A DNA stretch of 28,416 nucleotides from Penium margaritaceum (GCA_023375785.1 SZWC01001160.1:135326-163741), one strand, 5' to 3'. Positions 1-10,382 are shown, numbered from the stretch's first letter. A program made the numbers and translations. The notes: a model not told the origin generated them from the letters alone.

Positions 1-145
1 GTTGGGCTTCGCCCCGTGCGTGATAGTGGTTGAGTGTGGGATGTACGTTGCTGTCTCATCTGTCTGTGTCATTCACTATGTGGTTGCACCAGTGCTGCAC
101 GCGTATGGACATGCGTACCATCGGGTCATGGGGGAGTGTTGNGCA

Positions 146-155
146 TGTGTGTGTG

Positions 156-193
<38 letters not shown>

Positions 194-226
194 TGTGTGT
201 GTGTGTGTATTTGTGTATATGTGTGT
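146..226. repeat. Compound GT/GA/GT microsatellite
   Basis: A short GT tract is followed by an uninterrupted GA dinucleotide run of about 30 bases (from about 161) and then a GT run to about 218 with degenerate TGTATA ends. An ambiguous base (n) lies just upstream at 142. Apparent reading frames here are only repeats of Arg-Glu or Val-Cys and are not genes. Confidence 0.95.
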
Positions 227-1797
227 CCACATGGAATGTGTGAACTCTGCACACTGGTGTTTCTTCTCTTCACATGTTTTTGACATCATTGAGTTGGCAT
301 GAACAGCTTCATGGTGGATCCAATCCCTTGTATAAACATGCTTGGAGGAAGATTATAGCAATAATAGATATCCCAAACGGATCCATTAGCCCAAAAAGAA
401 CCATAGAAATATCTCAATTAAGCCTTATTTCTATCCGATTCTCCATCAACTAAAGTTTTCAGGACACCAAAGCATCCTTCACTGTAACAGTTGCAACTCG
501 TGTCCAATGGATAATGTTGGGATGCAAAAAATGTGGCACCACTAAGGGGGCGGAGGAATGATTCGATGGTAAAGAGTTTCTAGAATGAGCATCTTTGGGT
601 GTTGATATGGTAAAACCACTATTTCTTCTTGAGTTATAGATCCCTTCCGTACTCATAGTTTGCCAAGATAATCTTCTTTGGATGGTCGTGACATGGATGA
701 CAACGAAAGCTACGTCATTGAACCTAGAATTTTAACTCAAAGAAAAAGGTCAACATGATCAAGGGGTTGATGTAGCAAGAGTGGTAGCAATAACTATATT
801 TGTGACGTATATGATTCCCTAAACGCAACACATGGATGCCTTTGCTCTTGTATTTGTAGTCCACCGCGTGTCAAATCAAGAAACATCATTTACACGACAT
901 CTTAACTGATTTTTTTCCTAAAGCATCATTTTACTCCGAATATTCAAGACAACACTTTGACATTCCAACATGTGTTTGGTGGTGCTAGAAGTTTAAACGT
1001 CTCGTGTATAAAATAATTGTCGACTACTTAAACCAATACCATTGGAATCCTACACGTATGGCACTCATCATGTACCTAATACCTCAGTAGTTTGTGTTTT
1101 CATTCTCATAGTTTCATGTATTCACTTGACTGTTTTGAAACTTTTAAGTGAAGTATACTCAATTATCTTTCAAATTGTTGAGTTCATTTTATCTGAATAA
1201 TGTACTGCTTTATAGCATTCTACATCTGAACCATCATACACTTTGTTGCATAACACTTGCTACCATAATAAAACAGTGGTGGAGAGAAAATGAACAATAG
1301 CTTCCACATTCAACGACCATGCACAAGTGTTCATCACACCTTTGCCATCCATGGCTTCGTAGAGCTTCAAGACGATGATCATGAGCGCATCGGACAACAT
1401 CATTGTTTATCGACAAGGATCTATCACAAAGCACACGACTTCCTCATGCCGTAATAATGATAGGCATCGTCAAACACCTGACTTATCCTGGAAATTGGAC
1501 TATGACAGTCATCAAATTATTGGTATCACAGCCACAAAAATTTCCTTGTGGTTTCCTCCCTCTAGGTAGACACATGGAGACACGAGTTAACAACCGCGAA
1601 TCAACGACAATATGTGCCGGAATTGCTTTGTGCTTGAGGATCTCAACACACACCTTCTTTGACAGCTCAACTTGGCAACAGAGTGATGATGACCATTGCG
1701 GCCGTGAAAGTAGTACTTGGCGAGATAAACATCCAAATCCTGAACAAACTCCAAATTTCCCAAGCCTTTTCCAGATCCTTTGATCCCACCATATTGA
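227..1797. other. AT-rich intergenic DNA, no gene recognised
   Basis: About 1.6 kb of AT-rich sequence. All open frames are short and none shows a domain I recognise. The minus-strand frame running out of the LTR into 1587-1800 contains a GGIKGSGKG string that resembles a glycine-rich motif, but it has no supporting context. The stretch ends at the insertion site of the gypsy element. Confidence 0.7.
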
Positions 1798-1802
1798 TAG
1801 GA

Positions 1803-2506
1803 TGTAGCGGGAGGGCCAGTTCGGCCCTCCCTCCTCGCTGAAACGAGGGGTGGATGTGCACCATCCCTCGCGTCAGCGAAGCCTGGCCGACGGCCAGCAC
1901 TTCCCTGGCCGCCGGCCAGCTGGCTGCCGGCCGGCTGGATGACCGACGGCCGGCCGAGTGACCGGCCGGCCACCAACCGGCCAGCCGCCAGCCGCCAGCC
2001 GCCGATCGCGGCCTAAGCCGGATCGGGGGCTGAGGGCCCGCAAGGGCCTCGAGGGCAAGGCCTCGTGGCCTCATGCCCTCGCCCCCTCTCGCCCTCCTCG
2101 CAAGCGAGCGAGCGAGGACGAGGGAGGGGGAGGAGGGACGAGAGACGAGAGAAACTGGCGAGAAATCGCCAGCGTGTCTCGCACGCGACGATTTCGCGTG
2201 ACAACGTCAAAACGTAAATCGAAGTTCGTTTGCGACAAACTTCGACATAAAATAACGAAATAACTCGTGCGAACACAAGAGTTCGAGGTAAAAACCCCGG
2301 TTTGGGTCCCAAAACCAGGGGTAGGTTAAAAAACAGAAATGGGCCACCGGAGACTAGAAATATTCGAGTCTCCCTGCTATGGGTCGTTGATGACGATTGC
2401 CCCTCAGTCCTGCGAAGGAGGTAAACCCCTGACGCGGAGTAAGAACGCGATTTTGCGAACTCCGACAACGACTTTAGAGCAGGAGCTGGAGGTTCGACCC
2501 GTTACA
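1803..2506 (+). repeat. 5' LTR of the chromovirus
   Basis: The 704-bp repeat starts TGTAGCGG and ends CCGTTACA, an 8-bp imperfect terminal inverted repeat (7 of 8). It matches 9678-10382 throughout, with scattered substitutions. The first 250 bases are extremely GC-rich and palindromic: GGGAGGGCC pairs with GGCCCTCCC within the first 30 bases, followed by several GGCCGGCC and CTGGCC/GGCCAG units. The second half is AT-richer and holds a hairpin followed by a TATA-like string at about 2246-2254. Confidence 0.96.
2220..2254 (+). promoter_or_regulatory. LTR hairpin followed by TATA-like sequence
   Basis: CGAAGTTCGT at 2220-2229 and ACAAACTTCG at 2235-2244 form a 10-bp inverted repeat with one mismatch and a 5-base loop; the 3' LTR copy is perfect. 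CATAAAATA follows at 2246-2254 and is identical in both LTRs. The position in the LTR and its conservation suggest the core promoter of the element. This is inference; no transcript evidence is visible. Confidence 0.4.
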
Positions 2507-2507
2507 G

Positions 2508-2523
2508 TGGTTCTCAAAGCCAG
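2508..2523 (+). other. Primer binding site, initiator-Met tRNA type (degenerate)
   Basis: TGGTTCTCAAAGCCAG begins one base after the LTR. It resembles the usual plant initiator-Met PBS (TGGTATCAGAGCCAGG), with one extra base and a small number of changes. This is where minus-strand DNA synthesis would be primed. Confidence 0.65.
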
Positions 2524-3377
2524 ACGACCCTCGCGACCAAGGGTTCGATGGAAACGGCGGCTACGTCCCACATAAAATACCGCCAACAGCTACAAGCATC
2601 AGCAGAAACACCACAATGGACTACCGCATCTACACTTAACGGATTGAAGTGCCGCAAAGTACATAGGAGAGCTGAAAAAGAGCTCTACTTGGTGGAGCCT
2701 CTTCCCTCCAGTCTCTCCTCATCTCTAGGGGACCTACGAGATTTTGTGGGACGGGGTGGGGAGCGCCCACCCCCAAACCTCCAAGTTATTCCCCTCTTTT
2801 CAAGGTTCCCTCCTCCCTCCTTCATCCAAAAAAACTAGGACAGCTTTTTTTCACAAGGCCAGGAGCTCTCACGACCTGAGAGCACCCAAAAAAGGAGGAA
2901 GGACAACACCTTCAAGATTTTGGCGGCTTCCCCAACGCCGCCGGCTCTAGGAAGACGTCGCCAAAGGGCGCAAGGCGCACAGAGACTCAAGTGGAGTCCA
3001 AGGAGGACAAGAAGACAAAGGGAGGACAAGAAGTTAGAAGAGGGATGAAGGAGATGCTAGGATTTACTAGAACTCCTTTGCCATTCTTTGCCTTTGTCTT
3101 GTGAGTGACACTCACATCCATTTTGTCATTCCTTTGTATTTCCATTTTCTGTTTTTCTAGGTACTAGTCCTTGCCAATCACCGTGAGTCACGGATTTGGA
3201 ATTCTAGTTCCAAAAACCACGACCTTGTGCCAACGTGGCGGCCTAGGAAAATAGAAATTGAATTTATAATTGTCTCACCGATCGTGAGAGCATGAGGGTT
3301 TGTGGGAGGCGATTCCTCCTTAACGTTGTGTGTGATCCTCACAATGATCTTCACGTGCTAGTTGCACAGGCGACGAG
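2524..3377 (+). other. Untranslated leader of the chromovirus
   Basis: About 850 bases separate the PBS from the first gag ATG with no convincing coding frame. The leader contains purine-rich AGGACAAGAAG repeats near 2998-3040. A possible short intron has GTGAGT at 3101 and a pyrimidine-rich stretch ending TTTTTCTAG at 3160. Long leaders are common in plant gypsy elements, where dimerisation and packaging signals reside, but I cannot place such signals here. Confidence 0.6.
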
Positions 3378-5465
3378 ATGGCAAGTGCCGGACCGTCCAA
3401 AACCAACAAGGGCAAGGTGATGAAGTTCTCACCACACGCCCTCGACGGACTCCAAATTTTGGGAGCCGCCGCCGCGAGCACGGTTGCCAATCCAAAGGCA
3501 ACCGTACCGCCTAAGGCAATCATACCGCCTAAGACAACCGTACCGCCTAAGGCCACCGTACCGCCTAAGGCAACCGGCGCCAACCTTGGTGACACTGAGA
3601 AGCATACACAGGCCAAAAAAGTGCTCGACGAGCACGTCGACGTGCACGTGGGCGATCCCCACGCGAAGGACGACGCGATGGAGGAGGATCTCCCAAAAGG
3701 GGACCCCGACGAAGAGCACGACACCGACGATGGCGAAGGCGAAAAGGATCACGACCATCGCCATCATCGTGTGGCAAACTCAAGCCGGCTGCTCGAGAAG
3801 GATAAGGCGCCCGCCGGATTGCCTGAAGTTGCCGACGGCAGCGAGACTGCCGAGAGCAGCAAGGGCACTGAAAGCAGTCACATGGGAAGTTCCTGCGAGA
3901 ACGAGCCGGACGATGATGCCGCGAAGGCAATTTGCGATGACCATCGTAGGCTCGCGGCCTTTGCTGCTGAGGCAGCAGGCCGACTCAAGTTCACCACCGA
4001 CGGTGGAGGTACGGCACCACTCGGAGGAATGGGGGCTGACCCCCCTTCCTTCTATGTGGCCGTAATGGGGCAGGGCAGCGGCCACTCGAGCGTCGATGCC
4101 GACGACAGTCTCATCCGAAAGGCGGGACTCCTTGGAGGCGTGTACGCAAACCATACCCTCCTGCAGTGGACAATGCAAGGCCCTGGAGGCTATCGTCGAT
4201 GCTTTGACGACATCAGAGCTCAAGTTCGCGTTCGCCAACATGCTCACCCACGTCGGGCAGAGCATCACGGACCTCGACCGTGATCGCTAGCTGTAGCAAC
4301 TGGCCGCCCATGAGGCAAGCCGCCGATGCAACGACCTCAGGCATTGCAGAGCGTGACCCAGGTGCGGATGCAACAGCAAGCGCAGCGTGCCGCAGCTGCG
4401 GATGACACTTCTGGTGGCAGTGACGACTTGCCTAACCTTGATGACTTCGGGGTCGGTCATGAACACGTCCTTCCTCCACAGTGTGGAGATCTTCCGGAAG
4501 GGCGTGAAGCTGACCGACTAGCTGAATCGCATGGAGCACATTCTACATGTCCACAAGGCTCTACTCAGCCAGTGGGGCGACCTTGCCACGACGCGACTTG
4601 AAGACAAACTCTTCAAGTATGTGGTCAAGGAGTGGAGTACATAGCAGCCGCACCTCGAGTGGCAGTACATGCCATGGGAGACCTTCTGCGCGATCATGCG
4701 TAAGAAGTGCACCCAACGTAAGGAGGCACAACGCGCCTTCCACAAGATTAAGGACTTCAGGCAGCTGGGCATCTCACTCAAATCTTACTTGAGCGAGTTC
4801 ATCGCACTCATGGAGGAAGCTGAAAGCTTCACCGAGGACGATGGGACTCAGACCTTCAAGTACCCAGAGTGCATGTTGCTGGAGTACTTGCGTGATGGTC
4901 TCGCCAATAAGAAGCTAAAGGAAAAGACCCCTACGACAGCCATTGACCAAGCTTGGACAAGCCGGAGGGCGTTGCGGGTCTACATGAGCAAAGTGTATTC
5001 GGCGAACCCGAAGCACTACTCTGATGCACGGCCGAACACGCGTACACAGCAAGGCCAAACATGTGCATGGACGCTGCAGGGAGTGATGGGTCAGCTAGAC
5101 AGCAAGGCGGGGCCAAGGACAACCAGCCCGCAAACCCTCCAGCCAAGAAGGCTGGTGGACACAAGGGCCCCAACAACAAGCGCAGCTGCGAGAATGACGA
5201 GCTGCAGGCGGCGCGTGAGCGTCGTAACGCAGCCTTCCGTGAAGGGCTCTACCACAATTGCATGCAGTCGGGCCACTTTAGGGCTCAGTACCCTAAGGCT
5301 GCTGGTGGTGGCCAAGAGGCCGTGGCGTTAGCTGCAACAGCAGCACCTCGTGGGGATGGTGCAGCAGGAGGCCGCAGACAGGGCCGTGGACAGGGTCGCG
5401 GTCGCGGCAATGGGTCCGGCCGTGGTAACGGACAAGGCTGTGGGGCGGGTTTTCCCCACCCCTGA
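3378..5465 (+). pseudogene. gag: gag of the chromovirus (capsid and nucleocapsid), frameshifted
   Basis: Gag would form the virus-like particle and bind the RNA. The likely start is ATG 3378 (MASAGPSK), the first ATG of the long open frame. The N-terminal part runs in that frame to about 4100 with Pro-Lys repeats and an acidic DEEHDTDDGEGEKD segment. The frame then shifts: about 4100-5040 encodes the capsid-like region (retrotransposon gag family: WETFCAIMRKK, LSEFIALMEEAE, EYLRDGLANK), interrupted by TAG at 4288, 4294, 4519, 4642 and TGA at 4354. A second shift near 5050 returns to the first frame for a basic, Gly/Arg-rich nucleocapsid ending at TGA 5463-5465. The zinc knuckle reads YHNCMQSGHFRAQY: the central C, G and H remain, but both outer cysteines are tyrosine. 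Family assignment rests on the zinc knuckle, the capsid helices and the position. Confidence 0.85.
3501..3572 (+). repeat. Four 18-bp tandem repeats in gag (PPKA hexapeptide)
   Basis: Four consecutive 18-base units of the form ACCGTACCGCCTAAGGCA (the second begins ATCATA) encode a T-V-P-P-K-A type hexapeptide. The unit length keeps the frame, so copy number could vary without breaking gag. The array gives a basic, proline-rich linker near the N terminus. Confidence 0.9.
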
Positions 5466-5491
5466 GTGACGTTAGTGGGGACCACTCATGG

Positions 5492-5818
5492 GTGAAACTG
5501 GATCATGAGCGTGGGTTCATGTTTTCAAATGAGGATGTTAAACAATTTGAGTTTTTGATGAGTTCAAATTTCGATGTTGTTTTCTCTCCTCTTGTTGAAC
5601 CGCATTCTACACTTGCTGACCGACATTGCCCACAAAACCTTGCATTTTCGGACGAGATGCATGATCGTACATGCTTAGTGGTGGCTACACCAACCACTTT
5701 GCAAGAGTTGTATGACACAATGATTGAAGAAAATACCCTCAAAGTAATGAGTTCAATCACGTTCGCGGTACCTTTATTCGACGATTTTGACCCAATCAAA
5801 TTTAAAGACTGGTGCTAG
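5492..5818 (+). pseudogene. Open frame of 108 codons between nucleocapsid and protease
   Basis: An uninterrupted frame from ATG 5492 to TAG 5816-5818 lies between the Gly/Arg-rich nucleocapsid and the protease. It is AT-richer than gag and lacks low complexity; it includes segments such as LQELYDTMIEEN and PLFDDFDPIKF. I recognise no domain. It may be the gag-pol linker or an extra acquired segment of this family. Its frame differs from both gag (upstream) and protease (downstream), so either a frameshift separates them or it was a separate small reading frame. Confidence 0.4.
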
Positions 5819-6420
5819 CCAAATTCACACGTGCCCATAAGATGTGGACTCGATGGGGTGAATCATGGGAGTTGCAACGCCTGTCGTACAGATTCCGTGT
5901 TTTTCACAAACTCGGCTTGCCGTCGTCGAGCCTGTTCACTCAGAAGAGTAGAGGCAACATGACGATGCAGTTCAAAGGACACCTAGCTGGTGCTCCCGTG
6001 AATGTAGTTGCTGACACTGGAAGAGGCAACTCTTTTGTTAGCCTTGGCATTACCCGACAAGTTGGCCTAAAGTACGAGCCATCGAATTGCGCAATTGTTG
6101 TCAGTGACAACCATACGGTACCCGTGATCGGTACTTGTAAAGCAAAAATTTGTATTCAAGGGTACATACAGAGTGTCACGTTGAAGGTACTCAACCTTCT
6201 TGACCTGTTTGATGTGGTGCTAGGCGATCCCTGGCTCCATGAAAACAAGGCTCTAATGTACTTTGAATCAAAGCGTTTGATCCTCCAAAAAGGACAGCGC
6301 CGCTTTACGTTGATTCCGAGTACGGAATTATCACCGACCCGACTCAAAGTCCATGCCAGCTTGTCTGCGATGCAGGTCAAGAGACGTATTGGACAAGGTT
6401 GTCGATACTTCTTGGCTTAG
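5819..6420 (+). pseudogene. pol: Retropepsin-like aspartic protease region of pol
   Basis: This domain would cleave the Gag-Pol polyprotein as a homodimer. The active-site loop is visible as VVADTGRGNSFVS (catalytic Asp in D-T-G, codons near 6013-6021), with the second hallmark VVLGDPWLHENKAL about 65 residues later, corresponding to the LG-x-x-WL flap-end motif of gypsy proteases. DTG in place of the more common DSGA is a tolerated variant. The frame has no upstream ATG of its own, as expected for a polyprotein segment, and reaches TAG at 6418. The same frame continues through two further TAG codons (6424, 6463) into the reverse transcriptase, so protease and RT were one polyprotein. Confidence 0.9.
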
Positions 6421-7787
6421 CTGTAGAAAGTGGAGGAAGACGTGAAGGAAGACATGCCACAATAGATCAAATCTCTATTGGCGCAGTTCTCGGTTGTATT
6501 CCAAGACTCACCGGCTTGGCTTCCACCAGAGAGACACATGGGCCACACAATTCCGCTACAACCGGAGGCGACTCCTCCGTTCAGACCCATGTATTGCCTT
6601 AGTCCAGTAGAAAGGCGAGAGACCGAACACCAAATCAAAGCATACCTTGCAAAAGGGTGGATTGAGCCAAGTAGCTCGCCGTACGGTGCGCCGATCCTTT
6701 TTGTGAACAAAAAAGACGGTGGTTTATGCATGTGCGTGGATTGCCGGGCGTTGAACAAGTTGACGGTGAAAAATCGATTCCCCTTACCGTGGATTGAGCA
6801 CCTTTTTTACAAACTTCAAGGGGCAAAAGTGTTTTCATCCTTGGATTTATCCCAAGGGTACCATCGAATCTACATCACGGAAGATGATGTGTCCAAAACC
6901 ACGTTTCGAACGCACATGGGATACTATCAGTTCCGAGTGTTATGCTTCGGGCTTACAAATGCCCCGGCAACCTTCCAAGGAGAAATGAACCGAACGTTTG
7001 TCAAGAAACTCAGTCGGTTTGTCTTGGTTTACCTTGACGACATCCTGGTTTTTTCCAAATCATTGGAAGAGCACATAGAGCATATGCGCGAAGTTCTTGC
7101 AATCCTTTGGAAACATATGTTCTATGCAAAAGTGAGTAAGTGCAAGTTTGCATAAGATGAGCTCGAATACCTTGGACACATCGTAGGCAAGGACGACATC
7201 TGTGTCAACCCACGAAAGGTCCAAGTCGTTGTGGACTGGCCACGTCCCAAAAATGATGGGCAAATTAGGTCTTTCCTTGGCCTTGCAAACTAGTTTTGAC
7301 GGTTTATGCAAGGGTATTTGACCTTGGTAGCACCGCTAACCAGGCTCACGTGAAAAGACGTGTTTTGGGAATGGACATCTGATTACGAGAACGCTTTTCT
7401 CAAAGACAAAGAGCTTCTATCCACGGTGCCCGTCCTAGATCTTCCAGATCCATTGCAACCGTGGGAGGTTTGATGTGATGCATCGGTAGTAGGACTCGGA
7501 TCCGCCCTCATGCAAAATGGTCACCCAGTTGCGTATGAAAGCCGGAAGCTCATTCCCGTAGAAACGCGGTACACGACAGAGCATCAAGAGCTCCTTCCGA
7601 TAGTACACGCTTTCAAAATGTGGCGTTGCTACCTCGAGGGTGCTGAAGGGGATGTGACGGTCGTGACCGACCATAACCCATTGGTGTTTTTTCAGACGCA
7701 ACCAAACCTGTCAAGACGGCAAGACGTTGGAGTGAATACCTGAGCCGCTTCTCGTTTATATGGGAATACCGGCCTGGACGCATCAAT
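6421..7787 (+). pseudogene. pol: Reverse transcriptase and RNase H of pol
   Basis: It copies the element RNA into DNA. RT motifs are clear in the frame starting near 6478: GWIEPSSSPYGAPILFVNKKDGG, the SSLDLSQGYHRI catalytic-Asp motif, CFGLTNAPATFQ, and the catalytic YLDD at 7030-7041 followed by ILVFSKS. The thumb region (YLGHIVG, RSFLGLAN) and the RNase H start (CDAS, Asp at 7477; QNGHPVAYESRKL; TEHQELLPIVHAF; TDHNPL) follow in the same frame. Stops lie at 7153 (TAA), 7291 (TAG), 7297, 7351 and 7471 (TGA). A small deletion near 7705-7720 shifts the frame just before the conserved WSEYLSRF and ADPLSRQ segments, so the end of RNase H lies in the integrase frame. TGA 7297 stands where Ty3/gypsy enzymes have an arginine. 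Domain identity is certain; activity is excluded under the standard code. Confidence 0.96.
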
Positions 7788-9182
7788 GTGGCCGATCCAC
7801 TAAGCCGACAGCCTGTGGAAATTAAGGCAACCACCGAGGTTGGTGGATGTTTTATGGCCATTGGGACAGGAATCGTACAAACACCAGAACCCCCTACACC
7901 TTTGCGGCAACCACCACGAGAGATTTTCCACTACAACGGTTTTGTAAATAGGATCGGGATGGGATACTGCGTGGATTCTTGGTTTCAAGACTCTAAAAAT
8001 CTGGACAAGTACGGATTGGTGGAGGCCGCAGGAATCTTCTGGCACGGAGAACAAGTTGTTGTGCCAAACTCGGGAGACCTTCATGCACAGATCATCTCCC
8101 AGTTCCACGACCTGCCGACTGCAGGTCATGTGGGACCTCGAAAAACTAGACAGGCACTCTCGGACCACAATTGGTTGCCAGGATAGAGTTTTGATGTCCG
8201 AAATTATTGCATGACATGCCATCCATGTCTTCGGAATGAGGCTAGTAAAAAAAAGCCTGCTTGACTCCGCCAACAGCTTCCCATTCCTTGGACTCCATGG
8301 GAATGCGTCAACATGGACTTCATTACTGGTCTTCCGGACGTGGCCCGTGGCCACGATGCAATACTAGTGGTTGTGGATCTTCAAACAAAGATGACACACT
8401 TCATACCTACAACCACAGACAAGAACGCAGAGGAGACCGCTCGTCTCTTCTTTGAGGGTGTCGTAAAGTATCACAGCTTGCCGTTGCGCATTATCTCCGA
8501 TCGAGATCGAAAATCTGCTAGTAAGTTCTGACAAATGATGCACGAGTATTTTGGTAGTGAGTCGCAAATGTCGACAGTGATTCACCCTCAAACTGATGGA
8601 CAAACAGAGTACCTGAACCGCACATTGGAACAAATGCTCCGCATGTACGTGGACCTTGCCATGAATGACTGGGACGAATTCGTAGCACCGGCAGAGTTTG
8701 CGGTGAATAACTCGGTGAACGAGTCTACACTGTTCACGCCGTTTGTGTTGAACAATGGTCGGCATCCAGTGGTGCCCTCTTCATTGGTGAATAGTGGGAG
8801 TACAGGAGGACAGGTTCCTTCTGCTCAAGCCTTTGCCGTGCGCATAGACTCTTTGTTACAGGAGGCGAAGGGTCACCTTCAAGCTGCTCGGCAACGACAA
8901 AAGGCATATGCCGACAAAAGTCGCCGTAAGGTCTTGTTTGGCATCAGTGACAAAGTGCTTCTTAGCACTAAGAATCTTCGGATGAAGTCGCCAGGGGCAC
9001 AAAAACTTCTACCGAAGTGGATTGGGCCGTTTCCCATCGTTGCACGCATCGGGCCGGTGGCATACTGATTGCTGCTTCCGCCGAGTATGAAGATACATGA
9101 CGTGTTTCATGTGAGTCTGTTGGCTCCATACACGGCAGAGGGAACCTTTTAGCCACCACCGACAGTACTTGCTGCCGACGGT
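7788..9182 (+). pseudogene. pol: Integrase of pol (HHCC, DD35E core and GPY/F module)
   Basis: This domain would insert the cDNA into the genome. The zinc-binding N domain shows HDLPTAGH (His codons 8106 and 8127) and Cys codons 8217 and 8226. The catalytic core has Asp in MDFITGLP (8316), Asp in IISDRDRK (8499) and Glu in HPQTDGQTEYLNR (8607). The second Asp and the Glu are exactly 35 residues apart, the DD35E spacing. The C-terminal GPY/F-type segment is seen at LLPKWIGPFPIVARIGPVAY. All active-site residues survive, but stops occur at 8184 (TAG), 8262 (TGA), 8529 (TGA where a Trp is expected), 9066 (TGA where an Arg is expected) and 9150 (TAG). Confidence 0.95.
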
Positions 9183-9389
9183 CAATACGAGTTCCTTTGC
9201 TCACTCCAACACCGAAAGTGTACCCTCCGGTCGCGGGTTGTTAGGGAATACCTTGTTCATTGGGCCGGGTGTGGACGTGAACACAACTCATGGGAGCCCG
9301 AATATCGGTCTCCCTTAGGGGTGGTCAACGAGTATTGGAGCAAGCTGGCAGCTCCCACAGATTGCCACGTGTTACGGGGCACCACCTAA
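9183..9389 (+). pseudogene. pol: C-terminal chromodomain of the chromovirus integrase
   Basis: In the integrase frame the sequence QYEFLCSLQHRK is followed by VREYLVHWAGCG, NSWEPEYRS and GVVNEYWSK, which matches the order of a chromodomain (beta strands with a Y-L-V-x-W core, then WEPE and a C-terminal helix). In chromoviruses this module directs integration toward particular chromatin. The segment itself carries no stop and ends at TAA 9387-9389; a TGA lies four codons beyond that. It is about 50 residues, the usual size, though divergent from the typical KWKGY string. Confidence 0.8.
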
Positions 9390-9668
9390 ACGCAGAAAAA
9401 GTGAACAACATTCTCGCATGATGACATTCATGGAATGCGACCATAGGAGGTTGGGGACGCCCAACATGGTTGTCGCGCAGACGCTCCTGCCTAAAGGGGG
9501 GAGGCCGCTAGCCGTGCTGACCTACAAGTTGCAGCTTAGGTCCAAGTACCATGCATGTGTTCATGTTTAGCTGGTGATTTAAATTATTAATTTTCTTTCA
9601 CAATGTTGATGACTCACTAACTGAAAATCCTGCTTGTTGTTCATGAACCGAGACGGCTCATAATAAGT

Positions 9669-9677
9669 GGGGAGGAA
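9669..9677 (+). other. Polypurine tract
   Basis: GGGGAGGAA lies directly before the TG of the 3' LTR, where plus-strand DNA synthesis is primed. The 280 bases between the end of pol and this site hold no gene. Confidence 0.85.
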
Positions 9678-10382
9678 TGTAGCGGGAGGGCCGGTTGGGC
9701 CCTCCCTCCTCGCTCAAGCGAGGGGTGGTTGCGCACCACCCCACGCGTCAGCAAAGGCTGGCCGACGGCCAGCACTTCCCTGGCCGTCGGCCAGTTGGTT
9801 GCCAGCCGGCTGGATGACTAACGGCCGACCGAGTGACCGGCCGGCCACCAGCCGGCCAGCCGCCAGCCGCCAGCCGCTGATCGCGGCCTGAGCCCGATCA
9901 GCGGCTGAGGACCCGCGAGGGCCTCGAGGGCGAGGCCTTGTCGCCTCGTGCCCTCGCCCCCACTCGCCCTCCTTGCAAGCGAGCGAGCGAGGACGAGGGA
10001 GGGGGACGAGGGACGAGAGACGAGAGAAACTAGCGCGAAATCGCCAGCGTGTCTTGCATGCGACGATTTCGTGCTTGAACGTTAAAACATAAAACGAAGT
10101 TCGTTTGCGACGAACTTCGACATAAAATAACGAAATAACTCATGCGAACACACGATTTTGATGTTAAAACTCCCGGTTTGGATCCCAAAATGAGGGGTAG
10201 GGTTAAAAGTGGAAATGGGCCTCCAAAGGCTAGAAATATTCGAGTCTCCCTACTCTGGGTCGTTGATGACGATTTCCCCTGAGTCCTGCGAAGGGGGTAA
10301 ACCCCTGACGCAGACTTAGAATGCAATTCTGCAAACTCCGACGACGACTTTAGAGCAGGAGCTGGAGGTTTGACCCGTTACA
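9678..10382 (+). repeat. 3' LTR of the chromovirus
   Basis: The 705-bp repeat corresponds to 1803-2506 and shares its TGTAGCGG start, CCGTTACA end, GC-rich palindromic first third and AT-richer second half. Differences are spread along the whole length and include many C/T and G/A changes. The promoter-proximal hairpin is perfect here (10095-10104 pairing with 10110-10119), followed by the same CATAAAATA at 10121-10129. Confidence 0.96.

Larger units (their letters stand above)
1803..10382 (+). mobile_element. Ty3/gypsy chromovirus LTR retrotransposon, complete but decayed
   Basis: An 8.58 kb element bounded by two direct LTRs (1803-2506 and 9678-10382) that begin TGTA and end TACA. Flanking pentamers are TAGGA (1798-1802) and TAGGG (10383-10387), a 5-bp target site duplication with one mismatch. 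The internal order PBS, leader, gag with zinc knuckle, protease, RT, RNase H, integrase, chromodomain, polypurine tract is the Ty3/gypsy order (RT before integrase), and the chromodomain after integrase places it among chromoviruses. By eye the LTRs differ at roughly one base in ten, so the insertion is old. At least four frame changes and about 18 in-frame stops mean it cannot encode its own proteins under the standard code. Confidence 0.96.

Noticed and set aside
2-289. Frames made of Arg-Glu, Leu-Ser and Thr-His runs
   Set aside because: They are translations of the dinucleotide microsatellite.
1587-1976. Minus-strand open frame with SYQYGGIKGSGKGLGNLEF
   Set aside because: The glycine string recalls aldehyde dehydrogenase or nucleotide-binding loops, but the frame is half LTR sequence, has no further family motifs and no plausible start or exon context.
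3320-3767. Minus-strand frames rich in GGTVALGG or RRYGCLRRY repeats
   Set aside because: They are reverse-strand readings of the 18-bp gag tandem repeat.
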